From: Caldicellulosiruptor changbaiensis
GTDB lineage: Bacteria > Bacillota > Thermoanaerobacteria > Caldicellulosiruptorales > Caldicellulosiruptoraceae
NCBI RefSeq assembly: GCF_003999255.1
Contig: NZ_CP034791.1
Location: 2,706,501-2,770,500, forward strand
Length of the DNA stretch: 64,000 bases
Reading direction: 5' to 3'
Shown here: piece by piece, positions 8,033 to 19,127 of the stretch
Position numbering within the stretch: position 1 is the stretch's first letter
Layout of the letters: each line of letters starts with the position of its first letter
The notes under the pieces: generated by a model
Database searches by the model: none
What the model saw: the letters and a program-made list of their open reading frames with translations, nothing else
Told to the model about the DNA's origin: nothing
Translations under genes and position numbers: made by a program

Positions 8033-10204
8033 CTATTTAGATCCTTCCAACTGCTTAATTGATGTTGCAGGAGTAATCAGTCCTTCTGCCTCAGTAGGAA
8101 TTAATTGGATTATATCATCTGAGGTTAATCCTTCAAATGTGTATTCTTCGTCCTTAATCATGCTTTTTACATATTGTCCATTTTTATAGAGTTTGCCATT
8201 TACGACTGCTTTTATCTTAAGCAGTCCCTTGCTTGCATCAATATCAACAATCTTCATTGAGGGCTGAATCTGCACTGAAGCTGTGCCAAACCTTCCATCC
8301 ACACTCCAGACTCTAATCTGATATGATGTCTTGCTAAACTCACCCTGGTAAACCATTGTTGCAGTTGTACCTTTTATATCTTGAGTCGAAGCAATTACTT
8401 GCTGACCATCAAGAAGCTCAACAGATTTAATTGTAACATTCTCTGCAAGCTTAATATCAAAAATGATTTGATTTGTAATCACGACTTCCATCTTTTTTTG
8501 AGAAGATGAGTCTATCGGCTGCACATCAACCTCAACTGTATACGGTGAATTTGCCCAGTGATTGTAAAAGTCATAAACCCAAATGTAGTACTGGCCAGGG
8601 TCAAGTGTTAAAGTTGCTTCTTCTGACTTTCCAAATCCTATATTGTCCATTTCATAGTTATATACCACAGTATCACCACTATACTTTCTAACATTCCCAA
8701 CAACATCAAGGTTGGAAGAAACATTTGATATCTTTATGTGTACATTGGATGTTGTTTTGATATCAAATACAAAAAAATCATCATCCCCCGGCTTGTCAAT
8801 TTTTTCGGTAACTGCCTGAAAAGGAGTAATTTTTTTTGCATTTGATGGCATATCCCCAGCATCCTGGCTCAAATCAGGTAGAACCTGTGATAAGGCTGCA
8901 TATGCATCTACCCTGCCATATCCTAAATACTCATCCCATAAAATGCTTGGATCTTTTCTGTATGCAGAAAGTTCCAATGCCCACTCAATCTCATCAGGTC
9001 CCCAATCGGGATGTATTGATTTCAAAAGTGCAGCAATGCCACTTACAATTGGTGCTGCCACTGAGGTACCACTTTCAGTTGTGTATCCATCCTTTACACT
9101 ATCGTAATCAGCATTTGTTATAATGGTGCTCAAGATATTTGTACCTGGTGCTGCTATGTCAATGTAACTACCGAAATTGCTAAATTTTGCTCTGTTGTCA
9201 TCAGTAGCTGTTGCCGAAACTGCAATGACCGGCGGAATTGCAGCTGGAAAAGTCCACTCGTCTGTTGCATCATTTCCTGCTGCTGCAACAACTACTATCC
9301 CTTTTTGATATGCTTGCATGATTGCATCAGTAATTGACATAAGCGGCAAATTAGACGAGAAATATCCACCAAGGCTTAGGTTTATAACATCTACATTCTG
9401 TGATATAGCATAAAAGATTGCCTCAACAACTGTTGATGCTGTAAAATAACCGTCTTTGTCACCTGCTTTTATTGGAAGAATCTTGGCGTTGCTTGTAATA
9501 CCTGCAATCCCAATATTATTGTCAGTCACTGCTGCGATTATTCCTGCGACATGCGTTCCGTGACCATTGCCATCCATTGGGTCATTGTCTGCGTTTACAA
9601 GATCAATTCCCGGCAAAACTTTGCCTTGTAGGTCTGGATGTGTGTAGTCAACACCTGTATCTATGACAGCCAACATAGTGGATTTTTGTTCAATGAACCT
9701 ATCCCACACCTCTGGCATTTTTATTTTGCTAAGATACCACTGCGAAAGATAGTATGTATCATTAGGCATCTTTTGAATTTTGAATATGTAGTTAGGTTCA
9801 GCAAATTCAACAGCTGGGTCGTTTTGTATTTGTGAAAGAGTTCTTTGGTAGTCTTGATTTTGGGGGACCTTTACAATAATGTAATTATTGCTTTTAAAAC
9901 TGTTTGAATACTTTTCTTTAGTACAATTGTATTTGTTAGCATCAAATATTTTTCCTTCACGAAGTTTTACTATGATTTGTCTATTATGGACCTTTGTCAC
10001 ATCAACATTGTGCACATTATTTTGTAAAAGCCTTTGATAGTCTCTTTGGTAAGATAGTATTTTATCATTTAAAAGAGCTTTTTTAATTTTATTTTGAAAT
10101 TGTAAACTATCAAAATGTGTTTCATTTTCAGCATAAACCATGCCAATCAAGAAAAAACATTTAAATAACAAAACAAAATATATAATTATTATTCTTTTTT
10201 TCAA
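8033..10204 (-). CDS. Secreted subtilisin-like serine protease (S8) with C-terminal PPC-like domain
   Basis: The 723-residue protein starts with a signal peptide (MKKRIIIIYFVLLFKCFFLI). An inhibitor-I9-like propeptide follows (about residues 70-145). The S8 catalytic domain contains D182 (AVIDTGVDYTHPDL), H215 (GNGHGTHVAG), oxyanion N311 (VVAAAGND) and S381 (SGTSVAAP). The Ser motif reads GTSVAAP where most subtilases have GTSMAAP. A pre-peptidase C-terminal type beta domain (about 455-560, ATLTLDPGQYYIWVYDF) and a further beta-rich C-terminal region follow. It probably degrades extracellular protein or processes surface proteins; the two genes upstream encode large surface proteins, but no specific link is shown. 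Confidence 0.93.
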   Translation of the reverse strand: MKKRIIIIYFVLLFKCFFLIGMVYAENETHFDSLQFQNKIKKALLNDKILSYQRDYQRLLQNNVHNVDVTKVHNRQIIVKLREGKIFDANKYNCTKEKYSNSFKSNNYIIVKVPQNQDYQRTLSQIQNDPAVEFAEPNYIFKIQKMPNDTYYLSQWYLSKIKMPEVWDRFIEQKSTMLAVIDTGVDYTHPDLQGKVLPGIDLVNADNDPMDGNGHGTHVAGIIAAVTDNNIGIAGITSNAKILPIKAGDKDGYFTASTVVEAIFYAISQNVDVINLSLGGYFSSNLPLMSITDAIMQAYQKGIVVVAAAGNDATDEWTFPAAIPPVIAVSATATDDNRAKFSNFGSYIDIAAPGTNILSTIITNADYDSVKDGYTTESGTSVAAPIVSGIAALLKSIHPDWGPDEIEWALELSAYRKDPSILWDEYLGYGRVDAYAALSQVLPDLSQDAGDMPSNAKKITPFQAVTEKIDKPGDDDFFVFDIKTTSNVHIKISNVSSNLDVVGNVRKYSGDTVVYNYEMDNIGFGKSEEATLTLDPGQYYIWVYDFYNHWANSPYTVEVDVQPIDSSSQKKMEVVITNQIIFDIKLAENVTIKSVELLDGQQVIASTQDIKGTTATMVYQGEFSKTSYQIRVWSVDGRFGTASVQIQPSMKIVDIDASKGLLKIKAVVNGKLYKNGQYVKSMIKDEEYTFEGLTSDDIIQLIPTEAEGLITPATSIKQLEGSK

Positions 10205-10340
10205 TAAAAATTAATCCCCTTTCATTTGAGTTTTTTTATAATTTGTATTATAGCAGTTATTAGTAATAAGTGCTATATTTTTTCGCTTAATCTTGTTACT
10301 TAAACGTATATTTTTAGAGTCCGCTTACTTTATGAGCTAT

Positions 10341-10380
10341 AAAAAAGTGGGACATGCTTTCAACATGTCCCACTTTTTTT
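10341..10380 (-). terminator. Terminator after the Ig-like surface protein gene
   Basis: A 16-bp perfect stem (AAAAAAGTGGGACATG / CATGTCCCACTTTTTT) with a 7-nt loop lies 19 bp past the stop. It has A/T tracts on both sides and could work in both directions. Confidence 0.85.
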
Positions 10381-10398
10381 ATCATTTTAAGGTAAATA

Positions 10399-13287
10399 TT
10401 AATTACCAATTTTGCCATCTAGTAATTCAGTTTGATCACTATCTTGCCATGGTAATACTTTAGCCCCACCATTTGTCAGCTGGTTGCCATCTTTGTCAAG
10501 TATTGTATTGGATATTACTAATACATGCGGCAAATCTTTACCAGCTAACCAGCCATTAGGTAATTGTATTGTTACTGAGTCAATTACATCGTCAGTATCA
10601 TCATAACCGGCAATATTTGCGAATATTTGCGTGCCAGTTGGTAATTGCATACCATCTAATACATAGTTTGCAACTCTGAGTGCACTGTTTGCACTATCAA
10701 GTTTAATTGGTTTGCTAAATTTAATGTAGATATAGTCATACGAATTTGGATTATCTTCTGCATATGTGGTCTCATTTACAATCTTATCGCCATCACAATC
10801 TGCTGCAACCCACAATACTCTAAATGCTGTTGGAGCAGTTTGTTGTGCAGCGACTGTAAAGTTCTTTGTTGCAGATGCTGCTGTGTTACCAACGTCATCT
10901 GAAATTGACCTTACAACAATCATCCAATCTCCTGCATCAAGAGGAGTTTCAGGGGTTACTTTGATAACTTTATCAAATTTATCCAGTGCTGTTGTATCAA
11001 CTGTTGCATTTACAGTCTTGCTATTGTCAGTCTTAATAAACTGTGCTGTTGCTATTGGCAATGAAGGTTGATTCTGAGCAAGAGTTGGTAGACCATCAAA
11101 TCCTTTTACAGGCTCAGACATTGTAACTTTATAGTATTCAGGAATACCATTGCTGTCTGCATCTACTGGCTCAATATTAACAATTGATGGTGAAGTTACA
11201 TCTGGGGTAAGCATTGGTCCACCAAGTGTGAGTATTATCTCATCATTTGTCTTGCCATTAGCAGCCGCTTTTACGGCATTAGCATTAATTACTATTCTGT
11301 ACTTGTCGTTATAATAATTTGTGTTTGTTGCCGATGTATTGTAGTAATATGTCCAATCAACAACAGCTTCCAATTTATATATTGTTGTATCAATCATTGT
11401 AACCTTTATCTCTTGCCTACCAATTCCTGCACTACCAGTTGGAGTTTCCACAAAATAAACCTTATCACTAACATCCTCCCATGTGCCCGTTGAAGAATTC
11501 CACTTTTGCATCTTGAGTTCATTCGATGTCAAAGTATCGCTCAATTCTTTATCAAAAGAAATTACCCATTGCTCAGGCGACTGAACATCAATTGTTGCCG
11601 TCGGTTTTGTATTATCTTCTGGAACTGTAAAGTCTAAAGTCTGTGTTTCCATAACATTCGCACCTGGATCTGTCAAACCTGCCCAATCCTGAATTCTTGC
11701 TCCCTGAATTGTATGAGTGCCTGGTGTAAAGTACTTATCAGCTCCCAACTTAATAGTAACAACATGCCTTGTGTCCTCACCAGTAGTTGTGTTAAATGTA
11801 CCTACACTAACAGTAGCATTACCCCATGCCGTTGTATTCGACAACGGAATTCCATCAATTACCCAATTTTCTGGATTCACAGCAGAACCTCTTTCAACTG
11901 CCTCAGAGAAGATTACCTTCACAGTATTCAAACCTTCTCTTGCTACACCAAGCATTGATGGTTTTCTTGCATCAGTTATTACACAATACTTCGTGCTCAA
12001 TACTGGAATTGAGCCGGTTCTGTCTTCAAATGTAACCTTTACTTGAGCATTATCAACTAATGCATTACCACTACCATAAACAACATCATCAACATCAAGC
12101 AACAACATTAATGCTTTTGAGTTACCTGGAACTGGCAATAATCCTTTTACATTTTTTAGCATTTCCACATTATTTACAACACTATAAACTGACACTGTAG
12201 CTTTGTTTGGATCAATCACATACTTTGTACCTGGTACAGCATACTTCTCTGGAGTTACATCCTTATTGAAGTACAAAATAACTCTATCAGCTTGAGATGC
12301 TTGAATTTCAGTAAGTGAAGCACCAACAGTTTGGTCAACACTTGAATCTGGATTTGGATCTAAGACAATATAACCTTCTGCCTTTACGCCTATCAAATTC
12401 TTATTTGCAGCTTCAACAATTGTAGCAGTTATAAGAGCATTTTGTTTTGTTACAAGAGTTTCTGACCTAAATAAGTTAGTAGCTACACCATTTTGCATTG
12501 TAACTCTATTAGTTGCAAAACTACCAAATGTAGTTGTGAATGCTACTTCCACATCACCTATATCTGCTAAAAGCTGCCCTGTTGTATCATACACTTTAAA
12601 TCTCACTGTTGTTTGACTGATTCCATCAGCTTTGAGTATAGAATCTTTAATCTCTAATACAGGATTAAATAAGAGCTGCCACCCAGGCATTGTAAAAGTA
12701 TATGTTACTGTATTTTGAACAACACCGTTTACTTTCAAACCTGAAGCAGTCAGCGTATAATTCTTATTAACCTCAAGACCTGCAACGTCTAAAACAACTT
12801 CACTTTTATCTGCTTGTATAGTTGCTGCATTTATTGTTGCACCTGGAATTGTAAAGTTCTCCTTAGCAGCTGTGTCAACTGCAACTGAAAACTTTACTTT
12901 TACTTTAGTCTCTGTCAATACATTTACAGAAACAATCTTAAATTCGACACCTTGTGAACTATATACAACATTTCCTGTTGTATCTTTATATGTGCCTTGC
13001 AAATCGCCAGGTTGAATATCGCGCAAAGCTGCAGTAAAACCTTTAGAAGCTACCTCATCAGCTTTCGCTATTTTGCCATTTGCATCAATATACGCAACAT
13101 TGGACAACCCTGCAGTCGTCATCTCCTGCATTATTGTAGCTTTATTGTTTACATAATCAGTCAAGCTGTAGTATTTACCAACACTGCCACCAATATAAAT
13201 ACCCTGTGGAAGTGCTGCAAATGCTACTGTCGAGAGCAGAAAAGTCACTAACACAACAAAACTCACTATCCGTGCAATTTTTTTCAT
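10399..13287 (-). CDS. Large secreted protein with SbsA/Big-type Ig-like repeats
   Basis: The 962-residue protein has a clear signal peptide (MKKIARIVSFVVLVTFLLSTVAFA). An N-terminal unit follows (about residues 27-115: GIYIGGSVGKYYSL, DEVASKGFTAAL, TYKDTTGNVVYSSQG), and then many beta-sandwich repeats of the bacterial Ig-like type. Typical repeat phrases are VKVKFSVAVDTAAKENFTI, VKVIFSEAVERGSAVNPENW and YKVTMSEPV. Near the C-terminus an Asp-rich DCDGDKIVNETTY stretch looks like a calcium loop. No SLH repeats are seen, so it may be released or held by its neighbour. It lies 148 bp downstream of the SLH/Ig-like gene on the same strand; the two share repeat style. Role probably structural. Confidence 0.82.
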   Translation of the reverse strand: MKKIARIVSFVVLVTFLLSTVAFAALPQGIYIGGSVGKYYSLTDYVNNKATIMQEMTTAGLSNVAYIDANGKIAKADEVASKGFTAALRDIQPGDLQGTYKDTTGNVVYSSQGVEFKIVSVNVLTETKVKVKFSVAVDTAAKENFTIPGATINAATIQADKSEVVLDVAGLEVNKNYTLTASGLKVNGVVQNTVTYTFTMPGWQLLFNPVLEIKDSILKADGISQTTVRFKVYDTTGQLLADIGDVEVAFTTTFGSFATNRVTMQNGVATNLFRSETLVTKQNALITATIVEAANKNLIGVKAEGYIVLDPNPDSSVDQTVGASLTEIQASQADRVILYFNKDVTPEKYAVPGTKYVIDPNKATVSVYSVVNNVEMLKNVKGLLPVPGNSKALMLLLDVDDVVYGSGNALVDNAQVKVTFEDRTGSIPVLSTKYCVITDARKPSMLGVAREGLNTVKVIFSEAVERGSAVNPENWVIDGIPLSNTTAWGNATVSVGTFNTTTGEDTRHVVTIKLGADKYFTPGTHTIQGARIQDWAGLTDPGANVMETQTLDFTVPEDNTKPTATIDVQSPEQWVISFDKELSDTLTSNELKMQKWNSSTGTWEDVSDKVYFVETPTGSAGIGRQEIKVTMIDTTIYKLEAVVDWTYYYNTSATNTNYYNDKYRIVINANAVKAAANGKTNDEIILTLGGPMLTPDVTSPSIVNIEPVDADSNGIPEYYKVTMSEPVKGFDGLPTLAQNQPSLPIATAQFIKTDNSKTVNATVDTTALDKFDKVIKVTPETPLDAGDWMIVVRSISDDVGNTAASATKNFTVAAQQTAPTAFRVLWVAADCDGDKIVNETTYAEDNPNSYDYIYIKFSKPIKLDSANSALRVANYVLDGMQLPTGTQIFANIAGYDDTDDVIDSVTIQLPNGWLAGKDLPHVLVISNTILDKDGNQLTNGGAKVLPWQDSDQTELLDGKIGN

Positions 13288-13346
13288 AATCTCTGAAAAC
13301 CTCCCTTTTTATAAATTTAAAAGCTACTAACACCTTTTATGTTTAC

Positions 13347-13390
13347 TATCACTGACAGGCAAGGCTATAAGTGCCCGCCTGCCAGTGATA
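13347..13390 (-). promoter_or_regulatory. Intercistronic stem-loop between the two surface-protein genes
   Basis: TATCACTGACAGGC pairs with GCCTGCCAGTGATA (14 bp, one mismatch). There is no U-run after it on the minus strand, so it is more likely an mRNA-stabilising or partly terminating structure than a plain terminator. Confidence 0.5.
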
Positions 13391-13435
13391 TAGATACCAA
13401 AAATCCGTCAACATCTATAATACCTTGTCAAGCAA

Positions 13436-16400
13436 TTACTTAATTGTAATATTAACAGTATAAGTAACACCATTAATTTTAACTACTGCTTGAGTTGGTT
13501 GACCCTCAACTACACCTTCTATCTTGTATTCATTTGTTCCGCTTACAGTTACCTTCATAGCTGTATTGTTTACTGTAACGCTTTCTACTACATTTCCTGC
13601 CTTAACAGTTACTTTCCCAGCAACAACATATGTTGTTCCAATAAATTGTGCTGCAGATATATCCGCACTAACAATTGGGTTCTCTTGTGCAGGTGGTTGT
13701 GTTGAGCCACCGCTTGATGTATTTGCAACATAGACGTCAGCTGGTGATACGTAGCCAAGTACATTGCCATTTACATCTTTTACGTTTACATCAGGTGTTA
13801 CTACAACTTTGTATACACCTGCTGCCAATACACCATTTACATCCTTATTAGCTGTACCAAGGATTAATGTCTTGCTGTCTGCCCATGTGTATGTCTGGTA
13901 ATCTATTTTGTCGCTACCCTTGTAGAGTGCAACGCTTGTGAATGGATTAAATGGATTCATGTTTTCGCTGAATGCAAGTTTGATTGTGCCATACTTGTCG
14001 CCAGCTGAGATACTTACAGTTGGTCTGCATGCATCTGTGAGGTTGTTCAATACAAATCCTGCAGGTCCAAGTTTGTTGCCAAAGATGTCAACTGTTGCAA
14101 CACCACTTGGGTTGAGCTTGAGACCAACAAGTTTTCTCTCATTGTTTACTGTAACTGTTGCATCAGTATTGAGATTGCTGTTGAGTGTAATTGTTATCTT
14201 AGAGCTATCAAAGGATACACTTGCTGGATATGTTGCTGCAACATCATTTCCTTTTGCATCTTTGTAGAAGATTATAAAGTCTGTTGGAGCAACTGTCAAA
14301 AGTGCATTTCCTGAATAGTAAACCTCAATTGTATTCTGTGCTGTCAACTTAGCCCCTGTAATTACTGTGCTTGCAGCCTTTGTTGACCATGTTGTTACAA
14401 CCTTACCTGACAGTGTATTGCCATTGAGGTCTGCAACATTTGCAACAATTAATCCTGTAATGTTATCAGTTTGTGGGCTGCTCTTAAAGTCAATTACAAC
14501 TGTCTTGCCATCCCCAAGCAAGCTCATGTAAGCACTTGAAATTGAAGAAACAGCCTTAGATGTATTGTCGCTATACAAGAATGTGTAGTTAGCAGGATTT
14601 ACAGCTGTTGTTGCACTAACTTTCTCATTGTATACAATGTATATCTTTGCTATCTTGCCATCTGTTGTGAGTTCTTTGTAAATTCCTGCTACATTTGGAG
14701 CTGACTTATCAGAGATTGTTACACTCAAGCTTGCTGGAATTATCTCATTTCTTAATGGTGTTGCATCCTTAACACCAGAGATATTGAGTGTATATGTTGA
14801 ACCAGCACTCAAACCGGAGAATGTTAATTTAACTTTGCTGTTAGCATCGCCATATGCAATGCTTGTTGGTGTGTAAATTGTCCCATCACTTGCTTTAAGT
14901 TCATACTTTTCACCAATGTTGATTCTTACATCTTTATTGAACACAACTGTCAACTGATTCTCAGAATCAACTGATACACTTACAACAGCTGGTCTTGTAA
15001 CATCAACTGTTGGTGTAACTGTTACACTGAGTCCAGTTGTTGTATTGCCAGATGAATCTGTCACATCAAACTTAATTGATGCACCAGATGCTGGCAATGC
15101 GTTGTCAGGATTGAAGTACATTGTAACTTCTGAACCATTATATTCAATACCAGTTCCATTACCTTTAGTTGTATCAAGCGAACCAGCTGGTGATACGCTT
15201 ACATTTGTAACTCTTGCAATATCTTTGTTGAATTTCAAAACTACCTTTGTCTGTGTTGCTGAAACTACTGATGGCCCTGAAACTGGTGTATCATCTTTTG
15301 ACATTGCAAATGTCTTAACAGGTGTTACCAGTCCATATCCTGCATAGTCAGTTATATTGTTGAACTGAACTGTATGATTACCTGCAGCAAGTGGATTATA
15401 GAATGTTATTGTGTAAATTCTCTTTGTTGCATCAGCAGATACAGATGCTGCTGCATAAGTATTGTCAATTAAGTAGTTAATTGGGTTATCTGCACCTTGA
15501 ACAGGCTCGCTGAATGTAACAACAATCTTCATCAAACCTGATGCAACAACACTTTCAACCTGAGGTGCTGTTGTATCCATAAAGTTAGAGATTGTTGCTG
15601 TATAATCAGCGCTCATACCAACATTCTTTGAAACTGTTACTGTCACTGTATCATCTTTGGAGAATTTGTCAGCCAAAAGCAATGTTACTGACTTCTTATC
15701 AGATGCCAAAGCTGCATTTGAAACCGATACTGTTGCTGTTCCTACCTTTACAGTATAGTTACCAGTTGTTGTTGCATATGTGTCATTGTCAACCGCTCTG
15801 TTGAATGTAACCTTTATCTCTTTGTAGTTGAGTGCCTCAACCTTTGTAACTGTGAGTGGCACTGGAACTGCTACAAACTTCAAACCTGTGTCTTTACCCT
15901 TGAAGTAGAGTTTGTATGTTGCATTTGCTGTTTGAGCAGCTGTTTTAAGAACAATCTTGCCGCTTGCAAAGTCGGACTTTTCTGTATCAATCAGAGTTAC
16001 TGCAACTGTCTTTGTCTCATCAGATGCATCTTTAATTTCGAAATCAAGAGGAATTACATCTCCATCTTCAAGTGTTGCAGGCTCATTGTTGAGGTATACA
16101 TCAACTGAAACCTGAATTGTGTCGTTAGCAAGTGGTTTTACGTCTTTAACAACAACTGTCTTCTCTGGTGGGAAGAATGCATTTGCGAATGCTACTGCTG
16201 CTTGACCTCTCTTTACTATTGTTCCAATTCCAACTTCATCTTCAATACCATTGAAGAAACCAAGGTCAAGAGCTTTTCTTACGTAGTTGAGAGGCCATGT
16301 TCCTGCTGCTGGGCTCTCGCCTTTTGCAGCAACAAGCATCTTGCAGAGCTCTTCAAATTTGACTTTTCTGTCTGGCTTGAATGTTCCATCCGGGTAGCCA

Positions 16401-16750
16401 TTTACAATGCCGAGGTCTTTACCTGCCTCAACATATGCAAATGCCCAGTGATCCTGTGGAACATCGCTGAAGGATTGTTCTGCATAGACATAGTCTTTTA
16501 CAACATCTTCTTGACCTGTTGCTCTGATGATCATTGCTAAAATCTCTGCTCTTGTAAGTTCCTTGTCGAGCATCAGGTCGCCTTGCTCATTACCTTTCAA
16601 GATGCCTTTGTCTTGGAGAATCTTTGCTGCCTGGTCATACACAGAACCTGTCTCTTGTGTAGCTTCGTCCTGTGCAAACGCAGGCGCAATTATTGAGAGG
16701 GCAAAAAGCAATACTGTTACGATAGCGATGAGTCTTTTGAATTTTTTCAT
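13436..16750 (-). CDS. SLH-anchored Ig-like (SbsA-type) surface protein
   Basis: The 1104-residue protein begins with a signal peptide (MKKFKRLIAIVTVLLFALSI...AFAQ). About three SLH repeats occupy roughly residues 35-200 (SVYDQAAKILQDKGIL, WAFAYVEAGKDLGIVNGYPD, WPLNYVRKALDLGFFNG). The rest, about 900 residues, is a train of SbsA-type Ig-like domains with repeated VTF(N/S)(R/E)(A/P)V phrases. This is the architecture of S-layer or S-layer-associated proteins of Gram-positive thermophiles. A consensus ribosome site (AAGGAGG) and a long 5' stem-loop suggest high expression. It could be the main S-layer protein or an accessory one; the sequence alone does not decide. Confidence 0.88.
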   Translation of the reverse strand: MKKFKRLIAIVTVLLFALSIIAPAFAQDEATQETGSVYDQAAKILQDKGILKGNEQGDLMLDKELTRAEILAMIIRATGQEDVVKDYVYAEQSFSDVPQDHWAFAYVEAGKDLGIVNGYPDGTFKPDRKVKFEELCKMLVAAKGESPAAGTWPLNYVRKALDLGFFNGIEDEVGIGTIVKRGQAAVAFANAFFPPEKTVVVKDVKPLANDTIQVSVDVYLNNEPATLEDGDVIPLDFEIKDASDETKTVAVTLIDTEKSDFASGKIVLKTAAQTANATYKLYFKGKDTGLKFVAVPVPLTVTKVEALNYKEIKVTFNRAVDNDTYATTTGNYTVKVGTATVSVSNAALASDKKSVTLLLADKFSKDDTVTVTVSKNVGMSADYTATISNFMDTTAPQVESVVASGLMKIVVTFSEPVQGADNPINYLIDNTYAAASVSADATKRIYTITFYNPLAAGNHTVQFNNITDYAGYGLVTPVKTFAMSKDDTPVSGPSVVSATQTKVVLKFNKDIARVTNVSVSPAGSLDTTKGNGTGIEYNGSEVTMYFNPDNALPASGASIKFDVTDSSGNTTTGLSVTVTPTVDVTRPAVVSVSVDSENQLTVVFNKDVRINIGEKYELKASDGTIYTPTSIAYGDANSKVKLTFSGLSAGSTYTLNISGVKDATPLRNEIIPASLSVTISDKSAPNVAGIYKELTTDGKIAKIYIVYNEKVSATTAVNPANYTFLYSDNTSKAVSSISSAYMSLLGDGKTVVIDFKSSPQTDNITGLIVANVADLNGNTLSGKVVTTWSTKAASTVITGAKLTAQNTIEVYYSGNALLTVAPTDFIIFYKDAKGNDVAATYPASVSFDSSKITITLNSNLNTDATVTVNNERKLVGLKLNPSGVATVDIFGNKLGPAGFVLNNLTDACRPTVSISAGDKYGTIKLAFSENMNPFNPFTSVALYKGSDKIDYQTYTWADSKTLILGTANKDVNGVLAAGVYKVVVTPDVNVKDVNGNVLGYVSPADVYVANTSSGGSTQPPAQENPIVSADISAAQFIGTTYVVAGKVTVKAGNVVESVTVNNTAMKVTVSGTNEYKIEGVVEGQPTQAVVKINGVTYTVNITIK

Positions 16751-16783
16751 AACTACTCACCAAACCTCCTTGTATGATTTTTT

Positions 16784-16821
16784 AGTGATGAGGCTATACT
16801 AATTTTTATAGCCTCATCACT
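16784..16821 (-). promoter_or_regulatory. Perfect 14-bp stem-loop in the 5' leader of the SLH/Ig-like gene
   Basis: AGTGATGAGGCTAT pairs perfectly with ATAGCCTCATCACT across a 10-nt AT loop. On the minus strand it is followed by AAAAAATC, not U's, and lies about 35-70 nt before the ATG. It fits a 5' stabiliser of an abundant mRNA better than a terminator of the chemoreceptor gene upstream. Confidence 0.55.
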
Positions 16822-16910
16822 TACAGCTAAAATTTTAACAACAGCATTTTAATAAGTCAATAGGGGTTTAGCATTTGTAACCAAACTGTAAAATTGGTGA
16901 AATAATTTTA

Positions 16911-19037
16911 TTACACTTTGAAAACCTGCATTGCCTCTTTTAAATCCTGTGCAAGCTTATTTAACTGCTCTGTCATAGCTCTGAGCTCTTCAATTGCAGC
17001 AAGCTGCTCTTCAGTGGATGCAGAAACCTCCTCAGAAGATGCAGCAGTCTCTTGTGATATTGCCGAGATATTCTCGATACTCTGAACAATAGTATCTTTT
17101 TCTTTATCAATTGCCAAGATGGACTGATTTATATTTTCTATACCGCCAATTAGTTCATCCATTGCAGATTTTATGCTTGAGAATGCCAAAGAAACGTTTC
17201 TGACAGCTTCATTCTGCTTTTCAATAACGTCTTCTACTCTACCTGCAACATCCTGAGCAGCTTTTGTCTGGCTGACAATCCTCTTTATCATATCCTCAAC
17301 TTCTCTTGTTGACTCTTTTGACTGGTCGGCAAGCTTTCTAATCTCGCTTGCAACAACAGCAAAGCCACGTCCAGCATCTCCTGTTTTTGCCGCCTCAATT
17401 GAGGCATTTAGAGCCAAAAGCTTTGTTTGCTCTGATATGCTGCTGAGTACCTGAATAATCTTGCCAATTGATCTTGAATATTCTGCAAGCTGGTTAATTG
17501 TTGAAATCATTGTATCTGTAATTTGCATAGTGTCGTGCGAAACAGAATCCAAGGTCGAAACTGCGCCTTCTCCTTTTGTTGAAAGTTCAGCTACATTCTT
17601 TGAAAGCTTCTCCATCTTATTTGAAGCATCAACAATTGTTTCTATCCTCTCACCAAACTTTGAAACTATCTCAACAACGTTGCTCGCCTCTTTTGCCTGA
17701 TTAGATGCACCTTCTGCAATCTCTGAGATTGCTTTTGCAACTTCATTTGATGCTGCAGCAGTCTCACCGGCAATGGTCGAAAGAGTAGAAATAGAGCCTG
17801 TTACCTGGTCGCTAAGCTTTACTCCCTTTTCAATGAGCCCTTTTATGTTCTTTATCATGTTGTTAAAACTGTGTGAAAAATATCCTATCTCGTCGTTTCG
17901 CTCAATGTTCAGGCTTACTGTCAGGTCACCTTTTTCAGCAACTGCAAATGTGTTTGTAACAAGCTCTAAATCCTTTACCATCCTGAGCGCAAAGAAAATT
18001 CCAACTGCAAGCGCAGCAAGGGTGAAAATTATTGTAAGTACAATCACAAAAATCTCAAGTTTCCTTGCAGAGCTAAGTAGCATCTCAATAGGAATCATGC
18101 TTACAATTATCCATTCTTGCTCGGGTATGCGCGAATATGTAATCAAAAATGGTTTGCCGTCAAATACTGTGTTGAAAGCTCCTTTTGGATTTTTCCCCTT
18201 TGCCTCAGCCAGTATCTTTTTTATAAAAGGTGTGTCTGCTTTTGGCGAAAGCTTTCTTGTTGTTTCCCATTCGCTTGGCAAAATAACTTTTCCAGATGGT
18301 GAAACAGCAAGCATGTACCCGCCCTGCTGGGAAATATTTGTAGACTGAAGAGCAGATCTTAGCCACTGAAGACTTACGTCAATTAGCAAAACACCAAGTG
18401 TTTGAGAAGATGAAATGTCTTTAAACGGCATACCTATAGCAAAAGCATACTGCGGTATTGTCTGGCTCTTTTGGTTTGCTACCTCATCTAAAGCCTGATA
18501 GTGGTTGTCCAAAAACACAGGTCCGTCTGCCTGCATTATCTTTTTGTACCAGTCAGCCTGTTTTAACTTGTTAAAATCTATGTATTCTGCAGAAAAGTAT
18601 GGATACAAAAGTGAATTATCCTTGTTTACCAATATATACGCTGCAGAAAGCATGATGTTTGTGACAAAAACATTTTGAATCATCTTGTCAGCATCAGTTT
18701 TGAGTCTGTATTTGTCATAATCTTCTAATGTCATCTGACGCGACTCTGAATAGAGTTTTTGGATAACATCGTTTGACATAAGCTGCAGTGCCTGATCTCT
18801 GACAGTGTCAAAGACAAGCTGAAAATAGTGGCTGTTTGCCTCTGTCGCTGCAAGATACGACATTTTGCTCTCGTTTATAACTGAATTTACAGACATAGAG
18901 ATTGAAATAACGTCAATTATAATAATTGGAATGAGCAAAACCCCCACAACAAGAAGACTGAGCTTTCTGCCAAGACCTTGTTTTAATATGGATTTTTTGA
19001 AAAACGATAATGGGTCTTTTTTAGACAATTTCCTCAC
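16911..19037 (-). CDS. Methyl-accepting chemotaxis protein with extracellular Cache domain
   Basis: The 708-residue receptor has a membrane helix near residues 25-50 and an extracellular double-Cache region (about 55-320: [31 protein letters not shown]). A second helix ([19 protein letters not shown]) is followed by a HAMP linker and the signalling coiled coil. The conserved hairpin tip reads [16 protein letters not shown] and [17 protein letters not shown]. It senses a small molecule outside and signals to CheA/CheW. No pentapeptide tether is seen. Monocistronic as far as visible. Confidence 0.95.
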   Translation of the reverse strand: MRKLSKKDPLSFFKKSILKQGLGRKLSLLVVGVLLIPIIIIDVISISMSVNSVINESKMSYLAATEANSHYFQLVFDTVRDQALQLMSNDVIQKLYSESRQMTLEDYDKYRLKTDADKMIQNVFVTNIMLSAAYILVNKDNSLLYPYFSAEYIDFNKLKQADWYKKIMQADGPVFLDNHYQALDEVANQKSQTIPQYAFAIGMPFKDISSSQTLGVLLIDVSLQWLRSALQSTNISQQGGYMLAVSPSGKVILPSEWETTRKLSPKADTPFIKKILAEAKGKNPKGAFNTVFDGKPFLITYSRIPEQEWIIVSMIPIEMLLSSARKLEIFVIVLTIIFTLAALAVGIFFALRMVKDLELVTNTFAVAEKGDLTVSLNIERNDEIGYFSHSFNNMIKNIKGLIEKGVKLSDQVTGSISTLSTIAGETAAASNEVAKAISEIAEGASNQAKEASNVVEIVSKFGERIETIVDASNKMEKLSKNVAELSTKGEGAVSTLDSVSHDTMQITDTMISTINQLAEYSRSIGKIIQVLSSISEQTKLLALNASIEAAKTGDAGRGFAVVASEIRKLADQSKESTREVEDMIKRIVSQTKAAQDVAGRVEDVIEKQNEAVRNVSLAFSSIKSAMDELIGGIENINQSILAIDKEKDTIVQSIENISAISQETAASSEEVSASTEEQLAAIEELRAMTEQLNKLAQDLKEAMQVFKV

Positions 19038-19127
19038 CTTCTAAATTTTAATTTTTATATCTTTGATTATACATCATTTAACAGAGAATGTGTCAAGAGA
19101 GTTTTAGGCAAAATTGCAAAAATAACA

